Shown here in pieces: positions 8,448 through 17,217 of a stretch of DNA of 64,000 nt. Numbering within the stretch: the first letter of the stretch is position 1; every line of letters starts with the position of its first letter. A program made the position numbers and the translations under genes. Source of the DNA: Novosphingobium mangrovisedimenti (GTDB lineage: Bacteria > Pseudomonadota > Alphaproteobacteria > Sphingomonadales > Sphingomonadaceae); NCBI RefSeq assembly GCF_025153475.1, contig NZ_JANZXA010000005.1:1-64000 (forward strand), in the 5' to 3' direction. The notes under the pieces were generated by a model, which was given only the letters and a program-made list of their open reading frames with translations, was not told where the DNA came from and ran no database searches.

Positions 8448-10792
8448 AGGCTTTGCCTCCCACGGGAAAGATTCAGCGCGGACAGCAGCCCTGCGTGATC
8501 GTAACGATAGATGCTGTCGGGCTCGTCCTGCAGGTCCGCCGGCTCCGACCGCAATCGGATGACCTTCCGGGCACTGATGGCAACGCCATCTTCGGGCTGC
8601 GTCATGATCGCCAGATCCGCTTCGCCGTCACCATCATTGATGATGCGATAGCCGGCGGCTTCCACCATCGGCCGCACGAAATTCTGGATCCACGGATCGT
8701 CGGCGGGAAGATGACAGACCGGGGATGCCTCGCCCGAGGTCCTGGCGGCGTGGCGGGCAAAGAGCTTGTAGGGGGCAATCACCGACGTCGGCTCGCCGTC
8801 GATCAGGACGACGCCCGCGATGTCTCCCGAATGATCGGCAGCCACGAATTCCGCCTTTATCTGCCGGATACCCAGGGCCTCGTGAATGGCATATCCGATC
8901 TCGGTCCGGCCGTCGTGGAGCCGGAACAGCCGCAGCTCCTCATCCGGCAGGGGCACCTCGTCGGTTCCGGCAAGCGGAAGAATGCGGTCACCGATGACCA
9001 CGCGCATGCGATCGCCGTCGGTTTCCACCGCGCCTGGACCGACTTCCTCGATCCGGGCGACAACGGCCATGGGCATGGCCTTGCGCCTGCCATCCCGGCC
9101 GATGAACAGCAGCACGGGCGTGGTGCGCGCGGCCTTCGCGGCTTCCGGCGTACCGGCCTGCCGCATGCTGCGTTCGAGCGCGTCGAACTGGAGCCCGCCT
9201 GCCCTCGCCAGCCCCGTCGCTTCGAGCAGCAGGATCGGGTTGCCGTCATCGGTAAGGGTCGTACCCGCATAGATGCCCGCAGCGATGATGGCCGGCGCGA
9301 CGGGCTTCACCACCAGTTCCTCATGATCGTGCACCCGGTCGACCGCCAGCGCGAAGAGTTCGCCGCCGGTGAGCCGCAGCACGATCAGCGTGCGTTCCTC
9401 GTCCGCGACACCGCTGTCCATCCGCAGCAGATCGGCCAGGGCCAGGCACGGCAGGCGCCGCTCGCGGATCTTCGCCAGCATGGCGCCCCCGACGCGGGAC
9501 ATCTCCAGCGTACCCGCGTCGACCCGGGCGATCTCCTCTATCGACGATCGCGGGATGGCAAAGCGCTGGCCGGCGATACTCACGGTCAGGGCGGGAATGA
9601 TCGTCAGGGTCAACGGCACGCGCAGGCTGAACCGGGTGCCCGTGCCGGGAATGCTTTCCACCTCGATCGTGCCGCCGATCCGCTCGATATTGGCACGCAC
9701 CACGTCCATGCCGACGCCCCGCCCTGAAATGGCGGTAACGGTTTCCGCGGTCGAGATGCCCGGTTCGAAGATCAGCGCGGTGCGTTCGCGCGGCGACAGG
9801 CGCGTGGCGTGCGCGGCGCCGATGATCCCGGCGGCGACGGCCTTTTCCACCAGCCGCGTGTCATCGATACCCCGTCCATCATCGACGATGTCGATCAGGA
9901 TCTGATTTCCCGACTGGCGCGCGGTTATGGACAGCAGCCCCATGTCGCGCTTGCCCGCCGCAAGGCGCGCGGCAGGCGTTTCGATGCCGTGATCGATGGC
10001 ATTGCGGATAATGTGCGTCAGCGGATTGCGGATGATCTCGATCATCTCGCGGTCGAGTTCGACCTCGCCGCCGTCCACGTCGATCATGGTCTGCTTGCCC
10101 AGTTCGGCGGACAAGTCGCGGACAAGCCGGGGCATCCCGCCGAACAGGCTTTCGATGCGCTGCATGCGCGTGCGCGTCATGGCATCGCGGACATCGGCAA
10201 TGATCGCGGAAAGACGCTCGAACGGTTCGCCGACACTGGCTTCGACCGAGCTTTCACGCAGCCGGCGGGCCAGTTCGTTGCGCGCCAGGACCATGTCCGA
10301 AACGCCGCTCATCACCCGGTCGAGCAGTTCGACGGGAAGCCGGATCGAACGCTGGCTCGACGGCAGTTTGTGCTGCCCGTCGTCGCCGCTGACCAACGAC
10401 GACTGGAGCAAGGCCGAGACATCCGCCTCCGGCTCGAGCGCGGCGATCAGACCTTCGTCGCCACCTGCGGGGAACTCCGTCCCTTCCTCGATCGCATCCG
10501 CCATGTCGCCGATGCGGTCCAGAATTGCGAGGACCGCGCTGACCAGGGTGGAATCGGCCTGGCGCCGGTTGGCGCGCACGTCTGCCAGTGCATCCTCGGC
10601 GGCATGGCTAAGAGCTTCCAGACGGGGAAACTCGAAAAAGCCGCAATTGCCCTTCACCGTGTGGAAGAAGCGAAAGATTGCGTCCAGCCGGGCACGGTCG
10701 CCGGGATCATCCTCCCACGCGACAAGCTCCCCGCCCAATGCCTCGAGCATTTCGCGCGTTTCCGCCAGGAAATCGGCAAGCAGATCGTCCAT
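8444..10792 (-). CDS. cheA: Chemotaxis histidine kinase CheA with extended C terminus
   Basis: CheA autophosphorylates and passes phosphate to CheY and CheB. The 782-residue protein starts with an Hpt domain carrying the phospho-histidine H44 in FFHTVKGNCG. A dimerisation helix pair and a GHKL ATPase domain follow, with NPLTHIIRNAIDHGIE, DDGRGID and GRGVGMDVV. A CheW-like regulatory domain comes next. About 300 further residues hold a second CheW-like segment (around ALFLFIGRDGRRKAMPM) and an acidic tail that resembles a degenerate receiver but lacks a clear phospho-acceptor. No separate P2 domain is obvious. GGGGGGA precedes the ATG. It is the first gene of the operon. Confidence 0.95.
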   Translation of the reverse strand: MDDLLADFLAETREMLEALGGELVAWEDDPGDRARLDAIFRFFHTVKGNCGFFEFPRLEALSHAAEDALADVRANRRQADSTLVSAVLAILDRIGDMADAIEEGTEFPAGGDEGLIAALEPEADVSALLQSSLVSGDDGQHKLPSSQRSIRLPVELLDRVMSGVSDMVLARNELARRLRESSVEASVGEPFERLSAIIADVRDAMTRTRMQRIESLFGGMPRLVRDLSAELGKQTMIDVDGGEVELDREMIEIIRNPLTHIIRNAIDHGIETPAARLAAGKRDMGLLSITARQSGNQILIDIVDDGRGIDDTRLVEKAVAAGIIGAAHATRLSPRERTALIFEPGISTAETVTAISGRGVGMDVVRANIERIGGTIEVESIPGTGTRFSLRVPLTLTIIPALTVSIAGQRFAIPRSSIEEIARVDAGTLEMSRVGGAMLAKIRERRLPCLALADLLRMDSGVADEERTLIVLRLTGGELFALAVDRVHDHEELVVKPVAPAIIAAGIYAGTTLTDDGNPILLLEATGLARAGGLQFDALERSMRQAGTPEAAKAARTTPVLLFIGRDGRRKAMPMAVVARIEEVGPGAVETDGDRMRVVIGDRILPLAGTDEVPLPDEELRLFRLHDGRTEIGYAIHEALGIRQIKAEFVAADHSGDIAGVVLIDGEPTSVIAPYKLFARHAARTSGEASPVCHLPADDPWIQNFVRPMVEAAGYRIINDGDGEADLAIMTQPEDGVAISARKVIRLRSEPADLQDEPDSIYRYDHAGLLSALNLSRGRQSL

Positions 10793-10973
10793 CTATTCCC
10801 CCCGCATGACCGGCTTATGCGGCAGAATGTTTTAACCAAGGGTTAGGCTTGCCCGCCGAACGACCGGCACGGCGGCCGCATGGACGGCGACGAGGAAAGG
10901 TGCCTTTCGCGTTTTCTTTTCAGCAAGGATTTCCCCCTAGCATGATCCGAAGCGGCAGGGGGGACGTTTCAAA

Positions 10974-11324
10974 TTGATCGAAATCGAAGTCCAGAACGAG
11001 ACGCACCAGACGCAGGAACGCCTGAGGTTCGCAGCCTTGCCCCGCATCGGCGAAGGGATCAGGCTGCTTGAGCCCAACGGGTTCTGGTCATCATACGACA
11101 TCATCGACCTGTGGTACCAGAAGGCCGAATATGGCGACGTCTGGGTGCCCTACATCCATGTGCGCATCACGCCTTCCGACGAGGTTTCCGAGCCGGTGAC
11201 GATGTCCAAGGTGCAGCCGGACGAGCAACAGGAAATCGTCGATCAGGCCAAGACCATCGCCCACATCCTGAATGGTCATGAGGACGCCCAGGAAAGAGGA
11301 GCCGTGCCATTCTCGAAGGTCTGA
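10974..11324 (+). CDS. Conserved-looking hypothetical protein beside the che operon
   Basis: I do not recognise this 116-residue acidic soluble protein. It has no signal peptide or membrane segment. A beta-rich N-terminal half includes LPRIGEGIRLLEPNGFW and VWVPYIHVRITP, and a helical C-terminal third follows. The start is a TTG preceded by a GGGGGGA site; an ATG at 10942 reaches a stop after a few codons. It is divergent from cheA with about 180 bases between, and its end overlaps the likely start of a CheY-like receiver. That arrangement suggests a partner or output component of the chemosensory pathway, which is inference from position only. Confidence 0.75.
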   Translation: MIEIEVQNETHQTQERLRFAALPRIGEGIRLLEPNGFWSSYDIIDLWYQKAEYGDVWVPYIHVRITPSDEVSEPVTMSKVQPDEQQEIVDQAKTIAHILNGHEDAQERGAVPFSKV

Positions 11325-11773
11325 TCAAACGCTCCCCGCCCCGCGCGCGACGTGAGAGCGAACCACCCGCAGTCGTGGAACCGGTCGCGGTAGCCGAGGC
11401 ACCGCGTACCCGGCGGTGCCTGCTCGTCGACGATTCCCGCGTCATTCGAAAAGTGGCGCGCCGCATTCTGGAAACGCTGGGTTACGAGATCGCGGAAGCC
11501 GAAAACGGCGAGGAAGCGCTTGCTAAGTGCAAGACCGCTATGCCCGACCTGATCCTGCTGGACTGGAACATGCCGGTGATGAGCGGCATGGAGTTCGTCA
11601 CCGCCCTGCGCAGCATGCAGAGCGAGATGCGCCCCAAGGTGGTCTTCTGCACGACCAACTCGGACACGGCCGCGATTCGTCAGGGCATCGAGGCCGGGGC
11701 AGACGAATACGTGATCAAGCCTTTCGATCACCAGACCTTGCAGGCGAAATTGCAGCGCATCGGCGCCGCATAG
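11309..11773 (+). CDS. Second CheY-like response regulator (possible ATT start)
   Basis: A single receiver domain with LLVDDSR, phospho-acceptor Asp in LLDWNMPVMSG, TTN as the switch Thr region and the conserved Lys in YVIKPFD. It is strikingly similar to the CheY of the operon across the gap. The first ordinary start in frame is a GTG at 11375, which has no ribosome site at proper distance. An ATT at 11309 has AGAGGAG seven bases upstream, adding a short basic and Pro-rich leader. No ATG, GTG or TTG lies between the upstream stop (11279) and 11375. I therefore place the start at 11309, with 11375 as the alternative. It is coupled to the preceding unknown gene. Confidence 0.88.
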   Translation: MLEGLIKRSPPRARRESEPPAVVEPVAVAEAPRTRRCLLVDDSRVIRKVARRILETLGYEIAEAENGEEALAKCKTAMPDLILLDWNMPVMSGMEFVTALRSMQSEMRPKVVFCTTNSDTAAIRQGIEAGADEYVIKPFDHQTLQAKLQRIGAA

Positions 11774-11809
11774 ACCCGCAACCGCAGGCTTTCCGAAGCG
11801 CCGCTGCCG

Positions 11810-12919
11810 TCAGCGAACAGCGGCGTTGTCCTGCAGCAGGACGCGATGCAGGATTTCGGCGCCCGTTGCCGCAAACTGCGCTTTCGAGAAGCGGGTGAAC
11901 ATGTCCGCCCGCGCGGCTTGCCCCATTTCCGCAAGAGCCTCCGGCCTGGAGAGAGCCTCGCGCAAGGCGTGAACGAGCGAATCCACCTCGCCCGGCTCGA
12001 CCAGCCATCCGGTTTTGCCCACCGTGATGGAATGGGGCATTTCGCCCACCCGCGAACCGATAACCGGAAGGCCCGCGGTAAGCGCCTCGTGCGCCGCGAT
12101 GCAAAAGCCCTCGGCTCGTGACGGCTGCAGGTAGAGATGCAGGCCGGCAAGAAAGGTCCGGGGGCTGTCGGTATAGCCAGCCAGCCTGAATTGCGTGACA
12201 CCGGCCTCGGCCGCAAGGGCCTTCAGGCGATCGCCCTGGGTCCCATCCCCGGCCACGGCAATCTCGAAAGGCACCGGTGGCTCGAAACCAGAGGCGCGCA
12301 GGCGGGCCAGCGCGGCGATGAGAACGTCATAGCCCTTGGCCGGATGAAGGCGGCCGAGGCTACCCAGCCGCAAGTGTTCTCCGGGCGACCAGGGCCTCGC
12401 TTCGGGCATGGCCGGATCGGCAAAATAGATCGGCCAGGTGACCAGCCGGTCGGGCGCCACCCCCAAACGCTCGACAGTCAGGTCGGCGACCGATCGGGAG
12501 TCGGCCACCCACAGCGCCGCGCGCGATTGCAGCAGACGCATGAGCCTCCGGTTCCAGGGCTTGAGGAAGGCATTGTGCTGCCATGCGATGACCGGCAGGC
12601 CCAGCGCCGGGCCAACCAGCAGGCCGAGGATCGTCGCCCGGCTGAGCGAGGTCCAGACATGGGTCGCGCCCCAGGCACGCACCTCGCGCTTCAGCCATCG
12701 CGCCGCGGCCAGATGATCCTTGTCGCTTCCCTCGCGGATCACGGGATCGAGGCCCGCATCGACCATCGGCGGCAGGGCACGACCGTCGCGCCGCAGTAGC
12801 GCGAAAACGCGCACGTCCGCGCCGGCATCGCGCAGGACCTGTCCTATCGCCGGAACCGGAAGCGCGGCTCCGCCTCCCTCCAGCGAGTTGATGACATAGG
12901 CGATGCGAGGACGGGTCAT
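11810..12919 (-). CDS. Glycosyltransferase family 4-type
   Basis: The 369-residue protein has the two-Rossmann GT-B pattern. The N-terminal half starts with IAYVINSLEGGGA, the glycine-rich loop typical of GT4 enzymes. The C-terminal half has LGRLHPAKGYDVLI, IAVAGDG and the nucleotide-sugar signature PSRAEGFCIAAHEALTAGLP. Such enzymes add a sugar to a lipid-linked or polysaccharide acceptor at the inner membrane. It overlaps the upstream flippase gene by four bases (ATGA), so it belongs to the same surface-glycan operon. Donor and acceptor are not predictable. Confidence 0.92.
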   Translation of the reverse strand: MTRPRIAYVINSLEGGGAALPVPAIGQVLRDAGADVRVFALLRRDGRALPPMVDAGLDPVIREGSDKDHLAAARWLKREVRAWGATHVWTSLSRATILGLLVGPALGLPVIAWQHNAFLKPWNRRLMRLLQSRAALWVADSRSVADLTVERLGVAPDRLVTWPIYFADPAMPEARPWSPGEHLRLGSLGRLHPAKGYDVLIAALARLRASGFEPPVPFEIAVAGDGTQGDRLKALAAEAGVTQFRLAGYTDSPRTFLAGLHLYLQPSRAEGFCIAAHEALTAGLPVIGSRVGEMPHSITVGKTGWLVEPGEVDSLVHALREALSRPEALAEMGQAARADMFTRFSKAQFAATGAEILHRVLLQDNAAVR

Positions 12920-14232
12920 CCTGTCCGCCCGCTGCTGCGCCAGGTCAGGAAGACGAGCAAGGCACTTGCCAGGATCGCCTGGCCGAGCGCCTGTATCCCC
13001 GCGCCCATGAGGTCGAAGCGGTGCAGCAGCCACGGCAGCACGGGCAGGAAGACAAGGCTGGCAAAAAGGTTGGCCCCCATCGACCGTTCGGGGTGGCCCA
13101 GCGCGGAAATGGCCGAGCTGCACGGCGGTCCGACAAGGGCAATCGCGCGCGCCGCGACGAGCACGATCATGACCGAGGCCGCCGCCGCGAAGGCCGGCCC
13201 GGCCAGCAGGCCGACAATCACCTTGGGAAAGAACGCCACGATCAGGACGATGGGCGCGGCGGCCAGCAGGCTGATGCCCGCGACCTTGGCAACAGTCTGG
13301 CGCAGCGCGCTTCCGCCGCCGCCTTCCGCGACGATATGGGATAGCTCGGCATAAGAGGTGTTGCCCAGGATCTGCGCCGGCTGCGCGATGATGACCGTTG
13401 CACGCTGGGCCACCGCGAAGAGCCCCGCCGAAGCCGGCCCCAGCACCCAGCCCACGATCAGCGGCGCAATCCGCCCGGTCAGGTCCCTGAGCGTCACATC
13501 GGCATTGCTGGCGATCAGGAACCGCCAGATGCCCGGATTTTCCAGCCGCACCGCGCCCGGCTCCGGTTTCCAGAGCCCCGAACCCAGACGACGCGCCGCG
13601 AACCACAAGCCCATTCCCCAGAGGACGGCGAACTCCGCCAGCGCGGCAAGCAGCCAGGCGGCCAGGAACGACTTGAGCCCCCAGCCGAACGCTATCACGA
13701 CGATCGTGCCACCAACGCGGACGATCGGCTGGACGAGATTGTGCAGCCCGATCAGGTCGAACCGGCCAATCAGCTGGAGGTATCCCGCAGGCGTCGAGCG
13801 GATCGAGCCCAGAACGGCGAAGGCATAGACGGGCGCGAAGGCCATGGCCTTGGCCGACCAGCCGAGATGAGGCCCCACGAACGGCGCGAGCACCATGGCC
13901 GACACGATCGCAAGCGCCCCGCCGGTCAGTTCGACGGTGGCCCCGAAGCGCAGCAGGCGCCCCAGCCGGTGCGTGCTGCCGTCACGATCCGCTTCCGCGC
14001 CGTAGCGCAGGATGGCTTGCCACGAGGGAAACTCGATGATGCCGCACACCGTCGTCACGTAGGCGTGGACCAGTACCAGCACGCCGTAGTCGGTCGGGCC
14101 AAGGTAACGTGTCGCGAGCAGAAGGTAGAGCAGGCTGAGGATGCCGGCGCCGGCCTTGCCGCCCAGCACGAGGCCCAGTCCCCTGAATATCCGGCGAATA
14201 CGACTGTCCGCCGGTGCTGCTGTCGCCGACAC
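12916..14232 (-). CDS. Wzx-like polysaccharide flippase (MATE/MOP superfamily)
   Basis: The protein of about 438 residues is mostly hydrophobic, with 12 to 14 predicted membrane helices beginning at FRGLGLVLGGKAGAGILSLL. This is the layout of lipopolysaccharide or O-antigen repeat-unit flippases, which move undecaprenyl-linked sugars across the inner membrane. I prefer the GTG at 14232 because GGGAG lies six bases upstream. An ATG at 14295 would add 21 residues but has no such site. It sits between a glycosyltransferase and a glycerophosphotransferase-like gene. No polymerase or ligase gene is present in the window. Confidence 0.87.
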   Translation of the reverse strand: MSATAAPADSRIRRIFRGLGLVLGGKAGAGILSLLYLLLATRYLGPTDYGVLVLVHAYVTTVCGIIEFPSWQAILRYGAEADRDGSTHRLGRLLRFGATVELTGGALAIVSAMVLAPFVGPHLGWSAKAMAFAPVYAFAVLGSIRSTPAGYLQLIGRFDLIGLHNLVQPIVRVGGTIVVIAFGWGLKSFLAAWLLAALAEFAVLWGMGLWFAARRLGSGLWKPEPGAVRLENPGIWRFLIASNADVTLRDLTGRIAPLIVGWVLGPASAGLFAVAQRATVIIAQPAQILGNTSYAELSHIVAEGGGGSALRQTVAKVAGISLLAAAPIVLIVAFFPKVIVGLLAGPAFAAAASVMIVLVAARAIALVGPPCSSAISALGHPERSMGANLFASLVFLPVLPWLLHRFDLMGAGIQALGQAILASALLVFLTWRSSGRTG

Positions 14233-14326
14233 CCTGTGCTCCCGATCCGTGCGCACCCGCCCCGTCGGGCGGCCCCGGTTAGCAGCAAATGTCATATGAT
14301 GGTAGCGGGCCCGCTTCGGTCCGAAC

Positions 14327-15520
14327 TCACGCCGTGACAAGGCGCAGGTGGGTTCGCGTCGGCGTCCGGCCGTGCGCGAAGTCGACAATCGCCGATGCCG
14401 CGCGGACCGACGAGGGCGTGGCGGTAATGTCGAAACTGGCGGCGAACATCTCTTCCTGAACCGCGCGGTAGCGCGTTTCGTGCAGTTCCTCCGCACGGGC
14501 CAGCGCGGCGGGAAGCTGTTCGGGGCTGACGATGACTTCCCCGGCTTCCCAGTGCAGGAAATTGGGGTCACCCACCCAGTCGAGCCGGGGCGAGTTGAGG
14601 AAGATGCAGGGGCGCGGGTGAAGCAGGAACTCGTAGACCTGGCTGCTGGCATCGCCCAGATAGATGTCGGCGGCCAGAGTATAGGTCATGTCGGTCGAGG
14701 CGCGGCTGCCGAGATCGAACTTCATGTTGTCGCCCCGCAGCAGACGCTGTGGAATGGCGCCGGCGCTGTTGATCGACAGCTTGTCGATGGTGAGCACGAA
14801 GCTGCGCTGGAACAGCATGACGTGCGGTGCGAAGATGAGACCGTACCGGGGATCGTCCTGGAACCGGTCCAGCACCTGGACACCGTGGCGATACCACGAG
14901 GAAAGATGCGGTGACGGGTGCGGGTTGTAGAGGACGACCTTTTCCGCGGTGGGCAGGAAGCGGTGAATCGGCTTGTCGCGGACGAGGTCGAATTTCGGAT
15001 ACCCGACAACGGTTATCGCCTGCGGCGAGACACCCGCTTCGCGGATCAGCCGGTCCCGGATTTTCGGGCCCGAACACAGGACGTGATCGAAACCGGCGCT
15101 GGCCTTGTCGAAACCGATCGCGCGATCGCCCGCCCCGTGGCGGGTGTGGATGATGGCCAGGTTCTTGAGGCCGTAGCGCGACTTGAGAATCAGCGAGGTT
15201 TTTTCCGCGACGACGAGAATGTCGAGCCCGCGAAAGAAGTCCAGGTTATCCCTGTAGATGAGCAGCTTGTGCGCCGGTATGACCTTGCCGAACATGGCAT
15301 CGAGGCTGCGCGAGAAGCCGGACGGTGCCAGTTCGACGTGCTCGATGCGCGTGCCGATCAGGTTCCCGCCGATGCGCCGCACTTCGTTGACCAGTGCCGG
15401 GGTGGTCGTGGCGACGACGATCTCGCCGGAAAATCCGCCATTCGCCAGAGCCATCGCGATTGGCAGGCTGTGTGCGACCTGATGAATCTGGTCGTGATTG
15501 AACAGGAAGCCGATGCGCAT
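14327..15520 (-). CDS. CDP-glycerol glycerophosphotransferase-like enzyme
   Basis: The 397-residue protein resembles the CDP-glycerol:poly(glycerophosphate) glycerophosphotransferase family, a GT-B-like fold that builds teichoic-acid-like polymers in Gram-positives and phosphoglycerol-containing glycans elsewhere. Supporting segments are VLYNPHPSPHLSSW, IFAPHVMLFQR, and the late IYLGDASSQVYEFLLHPRPC that mirrors the family's D-x-S-S-x-x-x-E-F motif. The ATG at 15520 starts the clean MRIGFLFNHD sequence; 19 upstream codons are open but look like leader. It is the first gene of the three-gene glycan unit. Function is inferred from fold-level similarity. Confidence 0.72.
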   Translation of the reverse strand: MRIGFLFNHDQIHQVAHSLPIAMALANGGFSGEIVVATTTPALVNEVRRIGGNLIGTRIEHVELAPSGFSRSLDAMFGKVIPAHKLLIYRDNLDFFRGLDILVVAEKTSLILKSRYGLKNLAIIHTRHGAGDRAIGFDKASAGFDHVLCSGPKIRDRLIREAGVSPQAITVVGYPKFDLVRDKPIHRFLPTAEKVVLYNPHPSPHLSSWYRHGVQVLDRFQDDPRYGLIFAPHVMLFQRSFVLTIDKLSINSAGAIPQRLLRGDNMKFDLGSRASTDMTYTLAADIYLGDASSQVYEFLLHPRPCIFLNSPRLDWVGDPNFLHWEAGEVIVSPEQLPAALARAEELHETRYRAVQEEMFAASFDITATPSSVRAASAIVDFAHGRTPTRTHLRLVTA

Positions 15521-15682
15521 GAGCCTGTGACGCCACGCGCGCGCGATCCCCTCAGTCGGCTGGAAAAAATCTTTCACTTCATTCCATTTGCGCTGCGGAC
15601 ACGCCTTCTGGCCTTGCCGGAACTGCGGAAAACGGGGCCCGGCGACGTCGGACAGGACAGAGCATTACGGAAAGCCCCCTTA

Positions 15683-16723
15683 ATGAAGTTGCTTCGTTCG
15701 GCCGCCCTTGCCGCCGCATTCATCACTATCGCGGCCTACATTCCACACGGCACGCCGGCGGCCGTCGTGTCCCGCCCGTCAGCCCGGATCGTCCACGCTT
15801 CCGACGACACGGCCGGGACGCTTTCGGTGATGACCTGGAACGTGAAAGGGCTTCCGATGCCAGTGGCATTCGGACGCCCCTCCGCCCTGTCGGAGATCGG
15901 CCGCCGTCTGGCCTCGCTGCGACATGAGGGCAGGCAGCCACACATCGTGCTGTTGCAGGAAGCCTTCATCTCCGAAGCCAAGTCGATCGGCGCCGAGGGT
16001 GGCTACCCCTACATGGCCATCGGCCCGCAACCGGACGATGCGGCCCCGTCCCCATCGCTGGACGCGGGCTTTCGGGAAAACGCCCGGTGGCGCAAGGGTG
16101 AGGACGACGGCAAGTGGGTGGGCAGTGGCCTGGTGATCCTGTCCGACTACCCGATCGTCGAGACCGCCCGCATGGCCTTCCCGCAGGACCAGTGCGCCGG
16201 CTACGATTGTCTCGCCGCCAAGGGCGTGCTGCTGGCGCGGGTTGCCGTACCGGGCACATCGCGACCGGTCACCGTGATCGACACCCACCTCAATTCGCGC
16301 AAGGCCTCGGGCGTTTCGGTCGCGCGCGCCAATACCGCCTATGCCTGGCAGGCCGGCACCGTCCGACGTTTCGTCGCGAAGAATGTGGGGCCGGAAGATG
16401 ACGTGATCTTCGGTGGCGACTTCAACATCGGGCACGACCCGCATCGCCTTGCAGCAGCCGGCCGGGGCGGTGGCTTCCTCACGGGCAGCAAGGAGGCGAT
16501 CGCCACAGCGGCAGGCGCAAAGCTGAGCGCCCCCGGAGACGAGGCCGACTTCCTCGCGGTGCAGGATCGGGCCAAGGACAAGGAGTACTACCGTCCCGGA
16601 AACGGATCGCGACTGGCCTTGCGCGGCGTCGAGATCCCCTTCGGGATCGCCGAGGGCGGCTTTGATCTTTCCGACCATCTTGGCTTTGTCGCAACCTATC
16701 AGTTGGCGGCACGGCAATTGTGA
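15683..16723 (+). CDS. Endonuclease/exonuclease/phosphatase-family protein, exported
   Basis: The 346-residue protein has a signal peptide (about residues 1-27) and the full motif set of the DNase I-like phosphatase superfamily: MTWNVKG, LLQEAF, DTHLNSRK, GGDFNIG and SDHLGF. These supply the metal ligands and catalytic His/Asp. Secreted members act as nucleases, sphingomyelinases or phosphodiesterases; the substrate here is not clear. It is divergent from the glycan operon and followed by pseudogene material. Four cysteines (in DQCAGYDC and elsewhere) could form disulphides in the periplasm. Confidence 0.88.
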   Translation: MKLLRSAALAAAFITIAAYIPHGTPAAVVSRPSARIVHASDDTAGTLSVMTWNVKGLPMPVAFGRPSALSEIGRRLASLRHEGRQPHIVLLQEAFISEAKSIGAEGGYPYMAIGPQPDDAAPSPSLDAGFRENARWRKGEDDGKWVGSGLVILSDYPIVETARMAFPQDQCAGYDCLAAKGVLLARVAVPGTSRPVTVIDTHLNSRKASGVSVARANTAYAWQAGTVRRFVAKNVGPEDDVIFGGDFNIGHDPHRLAAAGRGGGFLTGSKEAIATAAGAKLSAPGDEADFLAVQDRAKDKEYYRPGNGSRLALRGVEIPFGIAEGGFDLSDHLGFVATYQLAARQL

Positions 16724-16848
16724 AACCTGCGATGCACCGTTCCCGATCACCGGGACCGGCGCCTGTCTCACATGGCATTCATTCAATGCCGGAACGAAAC
16801 GCAATCAGACAATTATCCCGCCTTTCCGCCAGTCATACTTGACCCTGA

Positions 16849-17217
16849 CGGACCATCGGAACGCATCCGGAGTTCCAGCAGTTCCTGCGCGACAATCCGG
16901 ACAAGAGGGACAAGGCCGTGCGCGAACTGCTGCGCATGTTCAGCGTCGTCTCCAGCCAGCGCCGAGTAACGCGGGATTTCGTCTGGTACGGGGTGCAGAT
17001 GAAGGAAAAGGACCTCGTCGTGATGTCGATCTTCATTGCCTGCCGCGATCCCGAAGCCTATCCGAACCCGAACCAGATCGACCTCGAGCGGGCGGAACAG
17101 ACGCTCTCCTTCGCCAGCGGCCCGCACCTGTGTCTTGGCATGCACCTCGCCCGGCGCGAACTGAAGATCGCGATCCAGAGCTTCCTCGACCGCTTCGATG
17201 ACATCCACATCCCCGGG
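16849..17217 (+). pseudogene. Cytochrome P450 remnant (C-terminal heme region only)
   Basis: About 120 codons encode the C-terminal third of a bacterial cytochrome P450. The K-helix ExxR motif is present in RELLR, followed by SSQRRVTRDF, CRDPEAYPNP and the heme-binding loop FASGPHLCLGMHLARRE with its cysteine. Everything upstream, including the oxygen-binding I-helix, is missing; the frame opens after a stop at 16846, and a neighbouring frame carries LTLTDH, hinting at a frameshift. At its 3' end the frame passes directly into TonB-receptor sequence. It cannot be a working P450. It resembles sphingomonad P450s next to aromatic or fatty-acid catabolic genes. Confidence 0.75.

Noticed and set aside
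16774..16790. GGCATT/AATGCC small inverted repeat after the phosphatase-family gene, considered as a terminator
   Set aside because: Only six base pairs and no T-run; too weak to call.
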